Shown: positions 34,004 to 49,800 of the stretch, piece after piece
Position numbering within the stretch: the first letter of the stretch is position 1
Layout of the letters: each line of letters begins with the position of its first letter
DNA from: Corylus avellana
Taxonomy: Eukaryota; Streptophyta; Magnoliopsida; Fagales; Betulaceae
DNA: 64,000 bases
NCBI RefSeq assembly: GCF_901000735.1
Contig: NC_081547.1
Coordinates: 18,538,838 to 18,602,837 of the forward strand
Direction: 5' to 3'
Notes under the pieces: model-generated
What the model was told of the DNA's origin: nothing
Database searches by the model: none
The model's input: the letters and a program-made list of their open reading frames with translations, nothing else
Made by a program: the position numbers and the translations under genes

Positions 34004-34163
34004 CTGCCAAACATATTTCGTAGCCTCTGTATAACAACCCCTACGATAGGTCGTCAAGGCGGTATGAAGGCTCCAACAGTAGGTTGTCAAAACAAATTTA
34101 GTAATCGCTATTTAACAACCTTTATGATAGGTCGTCAGGGCAGTATGAAGGCCCCCACAATAG
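34004..34163 (+). repeat. Two diverged 80-bp tandem units
   Basis: Unit 1 (from about 34004) and unit 2 (from about 34084) share the order GTCAAA, ATTT-GTA, ACAACC, ATAGGTCGTCA, GTATGAAGGC. More degraded GC-rich sequence of the same flavour continues to about 34270. Confidence 0.6.
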
Positions 34164-34808
34164 GCCGCCAAAGCCGTGACGACCTCACAGTGGGTGCTAG
34201 GACCATCTTGAGACCTCAAAGTGGTTATTAGGGCCGTTTGACAGCCTCACGGTGGCCACTAAGGCCTTTATGGTGGCTATGTGGAAAAATAAAACTTTAT
34301 CCCTAAGCATAATAGGCGTACAAAAAATAAAAAAAATAAAGTAGGAAAACAAACTTATTATAGTGTGGGAAAATACAAACTTAGATTTTTTTAGACATGT
34401 CATTCGAAGCAGCAGCAATATTTTAACACCATGCACGATGATTGAAAAAAAATGTTTTTTCTTTTGGTGGTGGGGTGTTTTCAAAGAGAAAAAAACAACT
34501 GGAAAATGCTCTGCTCATAGAAAAAGTTGGGTGGACTAGTGTGCATGATATGCCTTGATCTTTTGCCCAAAGGCCCGAAAAGATATGCATCATTTACTTT
34601 TTCTCTTTCTATTTTGGCCAGTAACACAAGTGCATGATATGGTAATCAAACAAAAATATGAAAATCTCACTGTGTTTTGTTTCCAAATGCGGATTTTTAA
34701 TTCATTCAATTTGGCATTATCCAACGGAGATTAGCTATTTTAAGGTAAAAAATAAAAAATAAAAGTTATTACTTTTTGTTATATATAATATATTGTAACA
34801 TAATAAAA

Positions 34809-35043
34809 GCCTGTTTGAAATTACGTTTTGAAAAATATAGCTTTTAAGTCAAAAAGAGTTTTTGGGCAAAAACTTAATTTTTAAATTTTTATCAAAAGTG
34901 CGTTTTGGCTATTTTTAGGTTTTTTTAACAATTCAAAGCACTTTTAATTTTTTTATCAAACGAGTATTTTTTTTTTAAAAAAACAGATTTTTTGAGTGTT
35001 AAAAGTAATTTTAGACTCTTAAAACGCAATTTTAAACAGACCC
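34809..35043. mobile_element. MITE, about 235 bp
   Basis: It begins GCCTGTTTGAAATTACGTTTT and ends, in complement, GGGTCTGTTTAAAATTGCGTTTT. The interior is poly(T)- and poly(A)-rich and could form a long hairpin. I could not fix a target duplication. Confidence 0.55.
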
Positions 35044-35589
35044 TAAATATGTTGCTACATTATTTAAAAATTTTAAATGACATGACACCATATAGATTGT
35101 TAGATGCAATGAAATAATATTTTAATTGTGAAATTACTTATCTCAATTTTACTTGAAATGAATATGATCTTTGTCCATAAAATAAAAGGTTGAGTAATGC
35201 TACTATTTATCACTAATTGCATCTTAATTTTACACCGATTGACTTAACATGTTTAAATGATTTTTTTTTAGTAAATAAATTTTTTATTTTTTTTATTTTT
35301 TTATAAACAGGACACATTAATTAATATAAAATATGTATAATAAATGAGTAGGAAGAATAATTAGTCTAAAAAGGTTATATATATATCAAATATGCCCTGC
35401 ATAGTTGCACCTCAGTCCAATCGAACAAACTCACATAGAGAGGATTTTTCTTTTGTAAGTCGAATAAAGGGAGATTTTAAACCTCTAAAGACTTTAAAGT
35501 GGACATCCGCTGACATGTCATCGTTCAATTGGCCACGGTTGACTCCCATTGACCAAACCCAGTGTCAAAACCCAAAGCACTGCTCTTTA

Positions 35590-36550
35590 GGCCTACAAAC
35601 CACAAAACAGCAAAATAACTGGGCGAAAAAAAAAATCCAAAAGGGCACAACTGCAAAAACTTTACTTCACCACTATTCACCAAACCGTCTCTCATAAAAT
35701 TCACTCCTCTGTTCTCCAAATGCGATAAACAGTTAAACACTAAAGAAAAAAAAAAAAAAAAAAGTAGAATATAAAAAGTGTTATTGGGAATATTATAACT
35801 TTTATTATATAAATTAATGTAACATTTAACATGTGGTTATTAAGCAACTAATTTTTCTTGTCAAAAATTATAAATTTTTTTAAAAAATGCTTGGGTACTA
35901 TAATTTTTATTTTTTCCTTTGTGATAAGTTTTGATTGGTAAAATGATTAAAAATGTATAATTAATAATAACTAATTAAAATGACAAGTTAATTTTTTTTT
36001 AATAATTTCATGAATTATGAACAGACAAGTCAATGACAAAGTTTTATTTTCAACTGGGTTGAAAAAATTTCCTTGAACCTAATCTATAATAGTGGTATAT
36101 GTCTATATATATATTTTTTTGAAGTGATGTCTTTTTTTTTTTTGAATAATATATGAGATGTACATGAATTTTTAATAAAATTTATTTTAACTTTATTTCT
36201 GTTATTAAAAAAATATGTGCATCTCACATGTTAAGGGACACATGTCACTTTTATAGATTAAGTTAAAAGAAATTCCTTAAACCCAATTTAGTCGCCCGCC
36301 TTTTCGCCCCTAAAATAAGTTGTAAGAAATTATACTAAAAGCTTTTGCAAACCAAACATTTTTGAGATAGAAAATGCCGCTGATTGTAGGCCTACAAGCA
36401 CAAAACAGCAAAATAAAGGGGCAAAACTGCAAAGAAATCATTTTCATCATTCTCCACCAGTCGACAACGGTTCTTTTACCAAATTTCACTGCTCCTTCAA
36501 TTATCCAAAACTGAGAAACACCGAAAAACTAAAAAAACGAAAAAATAAAA
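35590..36550 (+). repeat. Duplicated REF6 upstream segment (35590-35760 and 36388-36550)
   Basis: GGCCTACAA-CACAAAACAGCAAAATAA and the following CAACTGCAAA ... TTCACCA ... ACTGCTCC ... AAACAC stretch occur twice, about 800 bp apart, in diverged form. The second copy leads into the REF6 5' leader. The DNA in between is AT-rich and includes a MITE. Confidence 0.65.
36075..36265. mobile_element. MITE with 25-bp inverted ends, upstream of REF6
   Basis: The left end AACCTAATCTATAATAGTGG is matched on the opposite strand by AACTTAATCTATAAAAGTGA at the right end (to 36265). Inner sequences (ATGAGATGTACATG and GTGCATCTCACAT) also pair. A related copy lies at 60573-61696. Confidence 0.65.
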
Positions 36551-36800
36551 ATAAAAATAAAAATGGCACCAACGGTAAATCCCCGAGAAAAGACAGTCAT
36601 TTTCAGGAAGTTGCCCAAACCCAGAATAAAACCCCACTCATGTCTACTCCACACACCCCCCTCCCCCACACTAAAACACTACTCCCACTCCTCTGCCCCT
36701 CCCCTCCCCTCCCACAATTTTTTTCACCATCCCTCTCCTCCTCTGTCACATAAAAAAACAGAGGAAAGGAAATTCCTTTATTAATTATTTTTTTCAGAGA

Positions 36801-36830
<30 letters not shown>

Positions 36831-36834
<4 letters not shown>

Positions 36835-36934
36835 GGCGTAGAATCTGAATAGCTTCTTCTCTCTGCTTCGCTTTCGCTGCGAGTGTCCCAATATGGGTTG
36901 GGGGTGGGTTTGAATGAGAGACCCAAAAGAGTAA
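36831..36934 (+). promoter_or_regulatory. Three short upstream ORFs in the REF6 leader
   Basis: ATG-initiated frames at 36831-36848 (5 codons plus stop), 36893-36913 (6 codons) and 36914-36934 (6 codons) precede the REF6 start at 36977. The second and third abut without a gap. If the transcript starts upstream of them they could reduce or tune REF6 translation; the real transcription start is not visible. Confidence 0.5.
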
Positions 36935-36976
36935 TCTCACTCCCTCGACCTAAATTCCACCTGTATTGGTTTATCA

Positions 36977-39998
<3,022 letters not shown>

Positions 39999-40490
39999 GT
40001 AGGTTTCTAGAAAGATCTCCTCTTGAAACTTGCCTTCATTATATGATCTTAGATTGTGATCAAGTAGAGATTTTCTATGTTTCTGGACCTGGCATCTATG
40101 TCCAACATGTGCCTTTCGGGTGAGATGTCCAGGGCTTTAGATCCTTCATTATTTTATTAGTTTATCAGTGTGGTCGTAGCCAGCCTATTCTAATCACTTC
40201 TGGAGCATGGGCCTTCATTTCTTTTGAGTAGCCAGGAGAAATTATCTTTGTGTAATGTGTTGTATACTAATGAACAGTCTAAGCTAGTGTGTAATGGGTT
40301 TTGGTGGGGGTTGAGTTTTCTCTCATGCGTCATTGTTTTTCTCCTTTCACTCATGCCATTCCTTTTGTTAGAATCATTTTTGTTCACCTTTCTTTTCTTT
40401 TGGGGCTTGGCAGGATTGATTTCTTTTTTCAAATTAAACCTTGTAGCATTCCTGTAGAGAGGAGCAAATTGCCTCATTTTTTTTTTCTAA

Positions 40491-40590
40491 NNNNNNNNNN
40501 NNNNNNNNNNNNNNNNNNNNNNNNNNNNNNNNNNNNNNNNNNNNNNNNNNNNNNNNNNNNNNNNNNNNNNNNNNNNNNNNNNNNNNNNNN
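40491..40590. other. Assembly gap, 100 N (REF6 3' end lost)
   Basis: A 100-N placeholder lies about 490 bp inside REF6 intron 5. Sequence beyond it shows no REF6 exon, so the join is probably wrong or spans a large missing piece. Confidence 1.
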
Positions 40591-41546
40591 AAACAATAGC
40601 CCATTAGGAGAACTCGCCAGTGGGGTGCTGGTGGGTCTCACTCTGATGCCTAAGTTAGCTTCTTTTTGAGTTTGATATTCTGAAGAATTTGAATGTATTG
40701 CGTACCTTAGGCTTCATAACATGTGCCTACATATAGTGTAGGTTGCCTGATGAATAGAATGGTAACTAGGCAAGGAAAATGGAAATCAAAAGTGATTGAT
40801 GGGTGAATTAATAACCCTGTCGCCTGACCGTTATGGTCAATGTGAAACCGCCATTGCAATCAATGTGATCTCGGTCATTAATTTGGTGGTTACGAACGAG
40901 ATATGCGCCCCCAGTCATTAATGTGCTTGATCGTTATGAATGGGATATATGCTTGGAAGTTAATCCTGGACTTTCTCTTGACTTTTGACATTTTGACCTG
41001 TTTTTTAGACGTATAACAATGCTGATTGTACTCTTTTTCCTTCGCTAAGGATTTTCCCAATAGGTTTTCCTTTGCAATGTTTTAATGAAGTAGTCTTAAA
41101 ACATACGAAGACACACAAGAATATTGTACTTTTTTTCTTTCGCCACAGGTTTTTTTTCCTACTGGGTTTTCCTTTGCAAGGTTTTAATGAGACATATTCT
41201 TAGGGTATGGTCATCCAAGGAGGAGTGTTATGAATGCATTCATGCATTTGGTGGATGTCCATTTAGTTCCATCTGTTGGAATTTTACACATTCATGTCAT
41301 CTTTTAGAATACATTCATGTAGTCTTTTGATTCATGTAGTACCCTTTCATAGTCCTTAACCTCCTATTATGATTCCATATCTATAAAATTGAGTATTGAA
41401 TAGTATGTAAAATACATAACAATAGAGAAGAATCATAATATATTGTAAAATCAAAGAAAATAATAAGAAAAAATAAAAAAATTGCAATACGTGAATATGT
41501 ATGTAAAGGATACATTTGCAGTGTACATTTGCTACCATCTGCCATC
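40591..41546. other. Upstream region of HISN8 copy 2
   Basis: This is AT-rich non-coding DNA leading into the HISN8 leader and probably includes its promoter. No REF6 homology was seen. A diverged repeat of TTTTCCTT-GCAA-GTTTTAATGA occurs at about 41063-41085 and 41166-41190. Confidence 0.5.
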
Positions 41547-43828
41547 TAGTAATAAAGTCATTTTTTTTAATGTGAGAAATCGCAGTTACAGTCACAAACG
41601 GGCTTCGCCGCTCGCAGCGCCGCAGAGGCAAGAGAGAGCAAGCAAACACAGAGCTCCCTTTTCACTTTTCTGCGCAAAGAGCCACCAGGTAACCCAGCTC
41701 ATACCCCAGCCAATCAATTGCTTTTGCTGTCTTATTATTGGTCTCGTCCTCTACATCCTCAAATTGACCACGTCTTTGTTGGGTAATTATTATTGTTGTT
41801 GTGCAATTCTTCTGTGTCATAGTGTTACACATTTGATTGATTGATTGGTTGAAGGTCGTTATGGACAGCCAGCTTCTCTGCTTGAACCGGACCATCTCTT
41901 CGCTTAAACCCAACCCAATCAGAATTTTTCACCAAATCAGTACTCCGAAACCAATTTCAAGCCGGTCTTATCGCTTCCCTGCAGGTATAATAGTTTTTTT
42001 TTTTTTTTTTTCATTTTGATTCTGTTTTCTATTTCTAAAACATCTGATTTTAGGTGCTAATGCTGACTTGAAAAATGGTTGAATCCTGGAAAAGATTGCT
42101 CATTTTCTTAGTGATTTTCGTTTTATGGAATTGTATACATTTCTAAAGAGTACCTAAGTTGGTTTCGGATTTCACTTTGTGAATATGGGAATTGGATGAT
42201 GGTAAAATATTTTAAAGTGAACCTTTTTATGATCAATGGGTCGTTGAGAACGCGGCTTTTCCTTTTGTGAGTTCTTGGTGATGTGTGTCGTTGTTTGATT
42301 TTTCTTTCTATTTATTGCTTTTGGGTGATATGTGGAGAATGACCTCTTCGAATTTGTTTGTTTGAATGGGTTTTGAATGCGTATCTGATTGCTTTGGGTA
42401 TTATGTCATTGTAAGATTTTATTATGATTGATTTTGCTTTATAATTTTTGCATTATTTTTTGTTGGTGGGCGTTGTGAATGTGGGGGTCAAGATATTTTG
42501 ATATTTTCCAATTCTAGGAGACTTTTGTTTTGATTTCTTTTTGGACATATAGGGGCTGTTTGCCATTGGCTTGAGAAAAGAAAGTAGCCTAGAACTGCAG
42601 CAAGATTTGATTGATATGTGAAAAAAACAAGAATAGTTGATTTGAAAAAGTGAAAAAATTTTGTTTTGTAGTAATTTTTTTAATTGAATAGTAGCAAAAT
42701 GTGATTGATGTGATGCAAAAAATAAGAATGTTGGAATTGAATTTGAGATGAATAGTATGGGACTCTTTTGGAGTCCATTGGCAAACAACCATAGGGTTCC
42801 CAATTTGCCATTTGGAGATCTAAGACTCATTTAAGGGTGACTTTCTTCACTTGGATAGCATACATCTTTAGGAAAAATCCTCACTTTGGATATTTTTCAC
42901 AAGTGCCACATCTTAGTATTTTTTTGGTTTAGTATGTGTAAAAAGAGTGGGAAAACATCTGATCAACTACTTCACTGTGACATTTCAAGGTAGTTGTGAA
43001 ATTTGGGTTGTTAGATGTTTGGAATAGAGTGGGTTATGCCTAGACTGGTGGTGGAGCTCTTAGCGTGTTGGAAAGGGGGGTTTGTTGGAATGATTTTAAT
43101 ATTCTTTGAAATGTAATTTCTTCTTGTTTAACGTGGTACATTTGGACAAAAAGAAATGCTCGAAATTTCAAAGATTGCGAGAAGATGAGCGCAGAGCTAC
43201 AACTTTGTTTTCTTACATCACTATTTGTATGTGTTTGCCGGAATAAGGCCCCTTAAGAGCTGTGGTTTTTGCTTGGACAACCACTATAGGGAAGATCCTC
43301 ACCATGAATAACCTAAGGAAATGACATGTTATTGTGGTTGACTGGTGTTGTATGTGTAAGAGGAGTAGAGCGTTTGTGGATCATCTTTTTCTCCATTGTG
43401 AGATCGCCAGTACCTGTGGTGTGAGTGTAGCAGTGTGGAATATTGTTTCATCTTGCCTTTTGTGGTATCTTTGGAGGGAAAGAAATGAAAGAAGCTTTGA
43501 AGACTGTGAAAGGACGGTGGTGGAACTTAAGCTTTTTTTTTCAAAACTCTTTACTATGGGACAATTGTTTTAGATCTTAATTTACTTAGTTTTCATGATT
43601 TTTTTTTGATTTGTTCTCTCTTTCTAGCTAGATGTTTCTCCTGTATACACCTTTTGTACTTAAGTTGTGCTTTTTGCGCGTTTACTCAGATAAAAAAAAT
43701 CTCTTGTATATGTCATGCATGGTTGGATTTTGCCCCTTGCGCTTTTAATGAATTTCCTTTACTCATAAAGAAAAAAAAAAAAAAAAAAAGAAGCGAGTGA
43801 AATGTTTGTTTGGTGTAGATGTTATTTA
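41547..43828. repeat. Second copy of duplicated block 1
   Basis: It equals 13433-15714 base for base as far as I can read, including the MITE and LINE remnants of intron 1. It stops at the next gap. Confidence 0.9.
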
Positions 43829-46800
43829 NNNNNNNNNNNNNNNNNNNNNNNNNNNNNNNNNNNNNNNNNNNNNNNNNNNNNNNNNNNNNNNNNNNNNNNN
43901 NNNNNNNNNNNNNNNNNNNNNNNNNNNNTTTGATGCCATTTGTTACGATTCAGGAAAATTGCTAGCCATATATTTATGTTATTATCATCAAAAGAGCTAG
44001 TCAAAGTTACAATTGGAGCTCCTAGAGTCACTTGTATAGTTCATTCTTACATAGTAGAAAACCAATGCAAGACTTTGCACCTATGCAACACCATCACAAT
44101 TTACCCACTCGAAGTGGTGGGACTTAACTTTCCAGGATGTCACAGAATATTAAGCGCCACAACTCGCAAGTGAAAGTGCAATTCAACAAGAGAGGATTGA
44201 TTAATTCGTCCTCCCGTTTACTGTTACTGTTAGTGATTTGTTTGCTTTTCCTCAGTTAAGTTGTCAATAATTAGAATTTTCTAAAGAGAGACTATCCAAG
44301 TAAGGAACACTAGTTTATGGTGCCTTCTCAAACAATGCCAAATTTCATTCGCGTAAAGAACTAATGCCTGAATCCCACCCAAAGGGTTTATAATGGGAAG
44401 CTTTTAGATATAATTTCTGCTCGTTGCAATTAGTTTCTTTGTTACTACACCTTGGATCTCACACTTCATTTAGTTTATGGAAGATGCCCCTGGTTCATGC
44501 TTATCAAAAAGATTTTATTTATTTAAAAAAAAAAATAAGAAGCAGAAGATGCGCCTAGCAATTCTTGATTTTGGTTTGTTGTATCTACGGTGTACATGAT
44601 GTCACGCCATTTAAAATTTTTAAATGACGTGGTAACATATTCACTATATTGGAACATATATACCATGAATCTAATATAGACCATGAAATAGATCCTCTCC
44701 ATTTTAAGTAACATATTCACTATATTGGAACATATATACCATGAATCTAATATAGACCATGAAATAGATCCTCTCCATTTTAAGTTAAAATGGAGAGGAT
44801 CCTGAGAAATGGGGGTGATCCTTTGTTAAGGATCTATAAGAGTTTCAAGTGAGAGAATTTTAGTTCTAGGGGAGAAAAATGAGACTAGGCGGGAAAAGAA
44901 ATCATGAAACTGACAGAGGGAGGTTCATGTGCTTAACTGTCCATACACCAATACACAACACGGACACACAAACACATTACACTTCATAGAATGTATTCAT
45001 GCGTTATTTGTTTATCTTTTAGTTGAGCTGCGTCAATTCTGCCTGGAAAGTTGATTGCATTGATGAGTAGAATAGGAATGAGTTTGTCTTAACTCCTATG
45101 TTGCTTAGCGATGAATGTGGCACAAATGGAGGCCAGATGAGATAAGTTGGCTAGATTTCTTATGTAGGAGTTCTGATACATTCAGGTAGTGAAGATAAGA
45201 TGTAGTGAGGTAGTTCCACAAGCAAGACAAGTTTTTTGTTCTACCTTACTGTTTGTCTTCATTTCTTGATTTGCCACGGCTGTCACCTCCAACTGGTTAT
45301 ATCCTACCAGGTTGTAAAATATAGTTTTAATATTGCATTGCAAAATGAGAATACTATATCTAATGAGTTCTTTTGGATTGATAATTCTGTTATTTGCACG
45401 AGACAATTGGTCCATTCTAATGAAAATTGCTAACAAAAACTCCAAAAGAATTTTATATTTGCAAGATTTCTTTAATTTCTTTAAATATAATTTTTAATAT
45501 TTTTTACAGTTCTTTTTCCCTTCGTTCTTATAATTTGCAGGTTGAGAAGATTTTTGGCCCTGGAAATCAATATGTCACAGCTGCAAAAATGATTCTCCAA
45601 GTATGCATACTTATCATGGCTGCAACTTGTATAAATTTTGATAATTAAATATAAGTGAACTCCCCCAATCTATATGCATATATTTCTCATCTCAATTTGA
45701 CTCTCTTTCTCTCTTCCCTTGCAGAACAGTGAAGCCATGATTTCAATTGACATGCCCGCAGGCCCTTCAGAAGTGTTAGTCATTGCTGACAGAAATTCCA
45801 ATCCTGTTCATGTAGCTTCGGATTTGCTTTCTCAGGTGCTTACCTTTTCTTTTCTTTTCTTTTTTTCTTTTTTTGTTGTTGTCGTCTTTGAACTTCCCAG
45901 GTGCTTACTTGCTTTGAAATGTTTCTGTTCTTTTCTGATGGAGCACTTTCATAATGAAAGGTTGATGCTGTTGCTTCTTGTTGTTTTGTTTTTTCTCAAA
46001 TGATTTAAACATTGAATCTGAAAGGTTCAATTGCATGAAGACTGAAGGCCTTCCTGCATTATGTAGTTCTACATTATGGCTTGCCAAGTTTTAGTTAGAA
46101 CCTAAGTTCTTTTTTTCTTTTTTTCTTTCTTTTTTTCTTTCTTTCTTTTTTATTTTTTTTTATTATTATTATTTTTTTTTGATATTGAAGAACCTAAGTT
46201 CAATCACATCAAGTTCACTCCGTTTCAGTTTTCCTAATCAAGAAAATTAAGTTTCACTTCTTCTCACTTCTTAGCTGGGCATCCAAACAAGCAGCACAAA
46301 ATCAAAGCCCTATAGAATCACTTCTTACCTATCACTTCACTTCTCTTCACAATTAACATAAATTGCCAAACACTCTAATATTTCCTTTTCTGCTCCTTAT
46401 ATTTGTTGCTGGTGGTTTCTCTTTGAACTAAATGTTTTCTTCTTCTTCTTCTTTTTCTTTTTCCTAGACTTAGTTAACTTTCTAAACTTTAGTTTGTCTT
46501 CATTGTCTTTTCTTGTAAGCTTCTTTTGGACATGGGCTTTACCTCCTAGGCTACTTATGAGAAAGAAAAGGGAAGATAATGGGGCTGAGGCATACCTTTT
46601 CAACTAGTCTAGGGTAAACAGTTCTTCAAATTCACTGAGTCCCAAAATTTCTGCTTTGTTCCTTTATTGAAGTTCCATTGGTTGGTGCCATTTTTTATTG
46701 CCCAATCTTCCCCACTATAAGACTTGATGGGTGGAAAAAGCTCAAATGTGTCATTAGATGAGTAATCTACCAAGTTATGGGTGGAATATAGTTTAAACAT

Positions 46801-49800
46801 GCCACAACTACTATGAGAGATAGAATGCATAGTTGTGCGGAGGTGTGGGTTGCAGATCGTTTGCAGTTCTTTAATGGAAATTTTCAGTGAAATTTATCTT
46901 TTACCATACTAGCCCATGATTGGGAGGTAGACTTGGTCACTTCTTTCTTCGATCTTTTTTACTCTGTTAGATTGAGGCATGGTGGTGGATAAAATATGTT
47001 GGATCCCCTCCAATAATTAGAAGTTTGAAGTAAGGTCCTTTTATCATGCGTTGTCCGTTCCTAGTGGTTCCCCATTTCTTTGGAAGAGTATTTGAGGAGT
47101 TAAGGTCATTTCGAGAGTGGCGTTCTTGGGTGGACGCCAACACTAGGGAAGATTTTGATTTTGCATAATTTAATGTCATAGTGTTGGATTGGTGTTGTAC
47201 GTGTAAGAGGATTGGGGAGTCAATAGCTCATCTTCTTCATTGTGAAGTGGCAAGAGAATTTTAGGCTTTGATTTTTGCGTCTTTTTGGTGTAGAATGGGC
47301 TATGCCTAGAAGGGTACTAGAGTTGTTGGCAAGTTGGAAAGGTCAGATGGGAAGCTGTGACATCTTAAAAGTTTGGAGGATGTCACTTTTGTGCTTAATG
47401 TCGTGCATTTAGAAAAAACAAAACACTAGGAGCTTTGAAGATTGTGAGATTTAGGTGGTAGAGCTAAAGAAAGGTATGTTCATATCCTTATATACATTGA
47501 CAACGGCATACAATAGTCTGCATTTTTCTAGTTTTTCCAAATTTTTGGCCTCATGTTTCTTTTCTCCTTATTAGGGGTCTTTTTGTATACTTTTTATGTA
47601 CTAGTGTTGCTCCTTTGTGCTTTCTGATGAGATTGAATTACTTATAAAGAAAATGTATTTTGAAGTCAGAAACGGTTAAGTCGACTTGGATTTCTCCTCC
47701 TAGGACGGAAGTTCACTAGACATACAGGAAAACAATGACCAATCAAGAAAATGCACGAAGGGAACACTTATATTAATATGTTTGAAACTAATAGAGAGGA
47801 ACCTCAATTCATTCATAATAACAGATATTTGACTTTATCAGGTAAATACACTCTTACACCTGCTCTGGATAATCAGTCTTTTGGGTCTAGGGCTATGGTA
47901 ATGAAAGGAGTGTTAAATCATGTTGCATTTTCAAGCAGATTTTAGATGTTAACATTCAAGATTTTCATCATTTCTTGTTCTAACTAAATAATTGTAACTC
48001 AAAAGTACATTGGTAGTAAAATACGCCAGAGAGTTACAAAGTTCTTATTACATTATTGTTAGGGTAGTAGCTATACATGGGCCAACAATATTAGATAATA
48101 GAGTTCGACTGTTTTGAGTCTTGGCATTGTTGAATGCCTGGAGGAACTGCTTTTTTGATTTGGAACCTCAGAGATTGCAACGTTGCAGACTTATTTCACT
48201 TTGCTGTATAATATTCCAGGCATAGTGGGTGTGCCCCTCAGCGCTTATTAATGAAAAGCATTACTTATTTAAAAAAAAAAAAAAAAAATCCAGGTATAAT
48301 GGTTTTTGGTGAGTTTATAACCGAAGACAGTTCTGGACCACTTTTATGTTTTTTTTCCTATTCTCATGAATCTTATACCAAGTACTTAATTTTTTTTTTT
48401 TTTTTTAAATGATACTGTTTTTAGTATTTGATATGAAATAGGAGTATTACAACTGTAGTTAAAATACTTATAAAAAAAAAACAACTGTAGTTAATTGGCC
48501 TTGTATGTGTCTGTAATGTAACTGCAGTAATTAAGTAAAGTTGAGGTTGATTTGATTATCAACAGGTACCAATTTGTTTCTAGATTTCATGTACTTGTGT
48601 ATGACATGACGTTTTGTTGTCATGTGCACCTATAATTAATGTTGGATCTCTCACAAAACCTTTTTTTTTTTTGTCCTGAGATAGACACTCCCTCTTCTCT
48701 TCATTTGAATTTATTGCCTGACATGTTGAATTGTGCTGTAGTCCTTTAGAACACATGCATAAAAAATTGGTCCTGCTTTTGTTTGTTTAATGCTCATACC
48801 TTACGACGATGCCTTGAGTCAATTTTCAGGCCGAGCATGGTCCTGACAGTCAGGTTGTTCTTGTTGTCTCTGGGGATGGTGTCGATTTAAAAGCTATAGA
48901 GGAGGAAATCAGCAAGCAGTGCCAAAGCCTTCCAAGGGGAGAGATTGCTTTAAAAGCATTGAGCCACAGTTACACTGTGTTAGCACGTGATATGTTTGAG
49001 GTTCGTCCTTTTATCATGACTTGATGTTTTCAAGCCTTTATAAACCCTTTTTGTGTGAGTTGTCGGAAATCCATTCTGTGTCATCATTGGGGTGTTGTTA
49101 TTGTTGTATCATGCATTTTTGTGAATAAAATGCTAAACTTTCTTAAAAGAAGTTATGGTGTTCTAAATTAATCAAATGCGTGTTAGTTTGGTTTTTGTCC
49201 CTTTGACAGGTCAAAGTTTCCTGACCTTTTTTCTTTTAGTTACAAAAACGCTCTGTTTGAGGATGGTGCCCACAAGTAGAACCTATGTTTAGGCCAAATT
49301 GTAAATTGTGATTGTCTACATCCCTTCAGATCATATATATACTCCAGCTATAATTTGAAACTTAAACGTGTTACAAATGAGAAATTCTTTACTCTTTTAT
49401 CATTATTGATTTAAGTGGACACAAGCTTACATGCGTGTGCACTTAAATATTTTTTGTTTGTATATTTTCTAACTTGTTGATTTGATTATTTGGAATGACA
49501 TCAAATTGACCTTTTCAGGCAATCTCTTTTTCAAACTTGTATGCACCCGAGCATCTGATCATTAATGTGAAGGATGCAGAAAAGTGGGAGAGTTTCATTG
49601 AGAATGCAGGTGAAATTTTGTTTAAATAACTTGCCTTATCCTTTCTGTATACCATTTAAATATTATTTAATAATTCTTTCAATAAATGTTAGGAGAAAAA
49701 GTGAGGAAGAGAAAGCCATTTAAATATTATTTTAAATAAATACTAGGGGAAAACAGAGCTAACAAGGAAAGAGAAAGCCTTTTTTTGAGTAAAATAATGG

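Larger units (their letters stand above)
43934..47970. repeat. Second copy of duplicated block 2
   Basis: This matches 19311-23250 with scattered substitutions and indels. Beyond 47970 it continues through the rest of HISN8 intron 11 to exon 12, whereas the first copy jumps to LINE sequence, so this copy has the native arrangement. Confidence 0.9.

Noticed and set aside
36563..36784. 73-codon Pro/Ser/His-rich frame upstream of REF6
   Set aside because: Low-complexity CT-rich leader DNA with no domain; it ends before the A run and REF6 leader.
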